A stretch of DNA of 64,000 bases from NCBI RefSeq assembly GCF_024112395.2, contig NZ_CP078013.2, positions 1,550,001 through 1,614,000 of the forward strand, given 5' to 3'. Below, one piece after another: positions 62,494 through 64,000 of the stretch. Each line of letters starts with the position of its first letter. The first letter of the stretch is position 1. Position numbers and translations under genes: made by a program. This DNA is from Pseudomonas pergaminensis. Lineage in GTDB: Bacteria; Pseudomonadota; Gammaproteobacteria; Pseudomonadales; Pseudomonadaceae. A model generated the notes under the pieces. That model made no database searches, was not told the origin of the DNA, and was given only the letters and a program-made list of their open reading frames with translations.

Positions 62494-62859
62494 ATGTATC
62501 GACGACTGCTGCTCAGCGCTTTACTCGGTCTGACCCTTTCTGCTTGTGTGCCTTATTACGATGGAGGCCAGAGCTACTATCGATCCGAGGTCTACACCTC
62601 ACCGGCGCCGGTGTACTACTACGGCGGTGGCACGGCGTATCCCTATCGACGTGACTACTACCCCGCACCGCGCTACTACGCGCCACAACCGCGCTACTAC
62701 TCGGCGCCGCGTTATTACCAGCCGGCACCGCGTTACTACGGACCGCGCGCAGGTTACCGGCCTTACCCGAACCAGGGGTGGGGTGGCGGCGACCGTTGGG
62801 GAAATGGTGGGCACGGTCGCGGTTCCGACCATGGGGGTGGCCGGGGCGGTCACCGTTGA
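62494..62859 (+). CDS. Tyr-rich repetitive lipoprotein
   Basis: A 121-residue lipoprotein (lipobox LSAC, Cys18). Residues 45-90 are short Pro-Tyr repeats (PAPRYY, APQPRYY, APRYY), then a Gly/His/Arg-rich tail. It looks like an outer-membrane or surface protein. I recognise no family. A good GGAGG site precedes the ATG. Confidence 0.75.
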   Translation: MYRRLLLSALLGLTLSACVPYYDGGQSYYRSEVYTSPAPVYYYGGGTAYPYRRDYYPAPRYYAPQPRYYSAPRYYQPAPRYYGPRAGYRPYPNQGWGGGDRWGNGGHGRGSDHGGGRGGHR

Positions 62860-62873
62860 CAGGTCTGCAGTGC

Positions 62874-62900
62874 AAGCGGCGCATGAAGCGCCGCTTTTTT
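62874..62900. terminator. Terminator between lipoprotein gene and the hydratase-like gene
   Basis: A hairpin AAGCGGCGC/GCGCCGCTT with a four-base loop and a T run follows the lipoprotein stop. It is also downstream of the convergent enoyl-CoA hydratase-family gene. Confidence 0.88.
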
Positions 62901-62912
62901 ATGGGCAACTAT

Positions 62913-64000
62913 TTAGTAATCGGACAGGTCGGCCAAGGGGTGGCGACCTTCCCACGCCTTATTGAAATGCGCCTGCACCACCGCCTCCGGAATCGCAGTG
63001 ATATCCGGCCAATGCCAATGCGGCGTCTGGTCCTTGTCGATCAGCCGCGCACGCACGCCTTCGCTGAATTCGGGGTGACGGCAGCAATTGAGGCTCAGGG
63101 TGTATTCCATCTGGAACACCTGCGCCAGTGACAGATGCCGGCCACGCTGGATCTGCTCCCACACCAGGTGTGCGGTCAATGGGCAGCCTTCGCTGAGCGT
63201 CTTGCCGGCCCGGCTGAACAGCGGGTCAGTGTGTTCGCGCAGTTGGCTCAAGGCCCGCCAGGCACACCGCACATCGCCCACGTCCAGCCATTCGTCGATC
63301 TGCGCCCGGCGTGGCAGCCATTGTGCCTCCGGTTGTTGCTCGACGGCTTCCTGGGCCAACGCCTTGAGAAGACTGTTGAGCTGCATCGAGGTCTGTTCCT
63401 GCCAGTTCAGTTGCAGCAGGCCGTCGAGCAGTTCGTCTTGCTGGTCGTCGCGCAGGAAGCGGTCGGCCAGGCCCAGGTCCAAAGCGTCGCGGCCATTGAT
63501 ATGGGCGCCTGTGAGGCCCAGGAACAACCCGAGCTTGCCCGGCAGGCGTGACAGGAACCAGCTGGCACCGACGTCCGGGTACAGGCCGATGCTGATCTCT
63601 GGCATGGCCAACCGGCTGCTCGGTGTAACGATGCGCACGGCGGCACTTTGCAACAGGCCCATGCCGCCGCCCAGCACGTAGCCGTGACCCCAGCAGATCA
63701 GCGGTTTAGGGTAGGTGTGCAGGCGATAATCCAAACGGTATTCCGCCGCAAAAAATTGCGCCGCCAGGGTTGGCACCACGCCAGGCTGTTCCCGACAGGC
63801 CTGCGCAAGGCTGCGCACTTCACCCCCGGCGCAAAACGCCTTGGAGCCGTTGCCGCGCAGCAGTACACAAACGATGTTCGGGTCCTTGGCCCAGGTGTCC
63901 AGGCGGTCGCCCAGGGCGAGGATCATCGGCAAGGAAAGGGCATTGAGGGATTTTTCAGCGTCGAGGCTGGCGATGCCGATGCGGGCACCGTCGCTGCCGG
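62913..64000 (-). CDS. 3-hydroxyisobutyryl-CoA hydrolase-like (crotonase fold), partial
   Basis: The 3' part of a crotonase-fold enzyme; the frame stays open to the edge, so the N-terminus lies outside. Oxyanion-hole segment FCAGGEVRS, then GHGYVLGGGMGL, and the catalytic Glu and Asp in PEISIGLYPDVG are visible. This segment and the PGKLGLFLGLTG that follows are typical of 3-hydroxyisobutyryl-CoA hydrolases of valine catabolism rather than hydratases. An internal TTG at 63932 is only a frame-internal codon. Confidence 0.85.
   Translation of the reverse strand, partial: GSDGARIGIASLDAEKSLNALSLPMILALGDRLDTWAKDPNIVCVLLRGNGSKAFCAGGEVRSLAQACREQPGVVPTLAAQFFAAEYRLDYRLHTYPKPLICWGHGYVLGGGMGLLQSAAVRIVTPSSRLAMPEISIGLYPDVGASWFLSRLPGKLGLFLGLTGAHINGRDALDLGLADRFLRDDQQDELLDGLLQLNWQEQTSMQLNSLLKALAQEAVEQQPEAQWLPRRAQIDEWLDVGDVRCAWRALSQLREHTDPLFSRAGKTLSEGCPLTAHLVWEQIQRGRHLSLAQVFQMEYTLSLNCCRHPEFSEGVRARLIDKDQTPHWHWPDITAIPEAVVQAHFNKAWEGRHPLADLSDY

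Noticed and set aside
62913..63932. A complete hydratase gene starting at 63932
   Set aside because: The frame continues open to base 64000 with crotonase-like sequence, so the gene is cut by the window.

Overview
The window is a stretch of chromosome from a fluorescent pseudomonad, most likely the Pseudomonas fluorescens group. The evidence is uniformly GC-rich coding sequence, a TtgABC/EmhABC efflux locus with its divergent TetR repressor, pca aromatic-catabolism genes in Pseudomonas order (T-B-D-C), olsBA and phaG, and many REP/REPIN palindromes of two subtypes. No prophage, integrase, insertion sequence or CRISPR array was found. The genes look like ordinary core and accessory chromosome.

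Layout. 1-4.3 kb: pcaTBDC, the tail of the beta-ketoadipate pathway operon. 4.3-6.5 kb: a deacetylase lipoprotein and an OprD-type porin. 6.7-10 kb: an HscC-type Hsp70 with a membrane J-domain partner. 10.2-16.9 kb: ttgABC and ttgR around a shared operator. 17.1-19.7 kb: an ArsR regulator, an MFS exporter and an Old Yellow Enzyme. 19.9-25.5 kb: an AcpH-like gene, olsBA (ornithine lipid), a serine hydrolase with a small Cys-rich partner, a YceI gene and a phospholipase-D/cardiolipin synthase-like gene. Two Pho-box-like sites lie between olsB and the hydrolase. 25.5-26.5 kb: a gene-free repeat island. 26.5-31 kb: a periplasmic GH3 beta-glucosidase and a lemA-TPM-TPM cluster. 31-33.4 kb: a methyltransferase and a DMT exporter. 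33.5-37.7 kb: a TonB receptor with FecR/FecI signalling genes. 37.9-40.2 kb: a DapA-family/class II aldolase pair with a divergent XRE-cupin regulator. 40.3-42.6 kb: a DUF4917 protein with SIR2/AbiH-like motifs, and an iron alcohol dehydrogenase behind a perfect ANR/FNR-type box. 42.7-48.5 kb: a LysR regulator and a CoA-transferase/HMG-CoA-lyase-like/MFS operon. 48.5-56.3 kb: small transporters, fosA, ogt, LysR genes and two overlapping MFS genes. 56.3-56.8 kb: a decayed parDE toxin-antitoxin pair. 57-64 kb: DUF genes, tRNA-Gly(CCC), phaG, rsuA, a chemoreceptor, a Tyr-rich lipoprotein and the 3' part of a 3-hydroxyisobutyryl-CoA hydrolase-like gene that runs off the window.

Most genes form short operons with 1-8 bp overlaps and divergent regulators. 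The best leads beyond routine annotation are the DUF4917 SIR2/AbiH-like protein, the double-nonsense parDE pseudogenes, the head-to-tail REP array with an adjacent three-way-junction element and hexamer microsatellite, the paired Pho boxes, the ANR box, the nested palindromes before the arsR gene, and a LysR gene that may be shortened by an amber codon.
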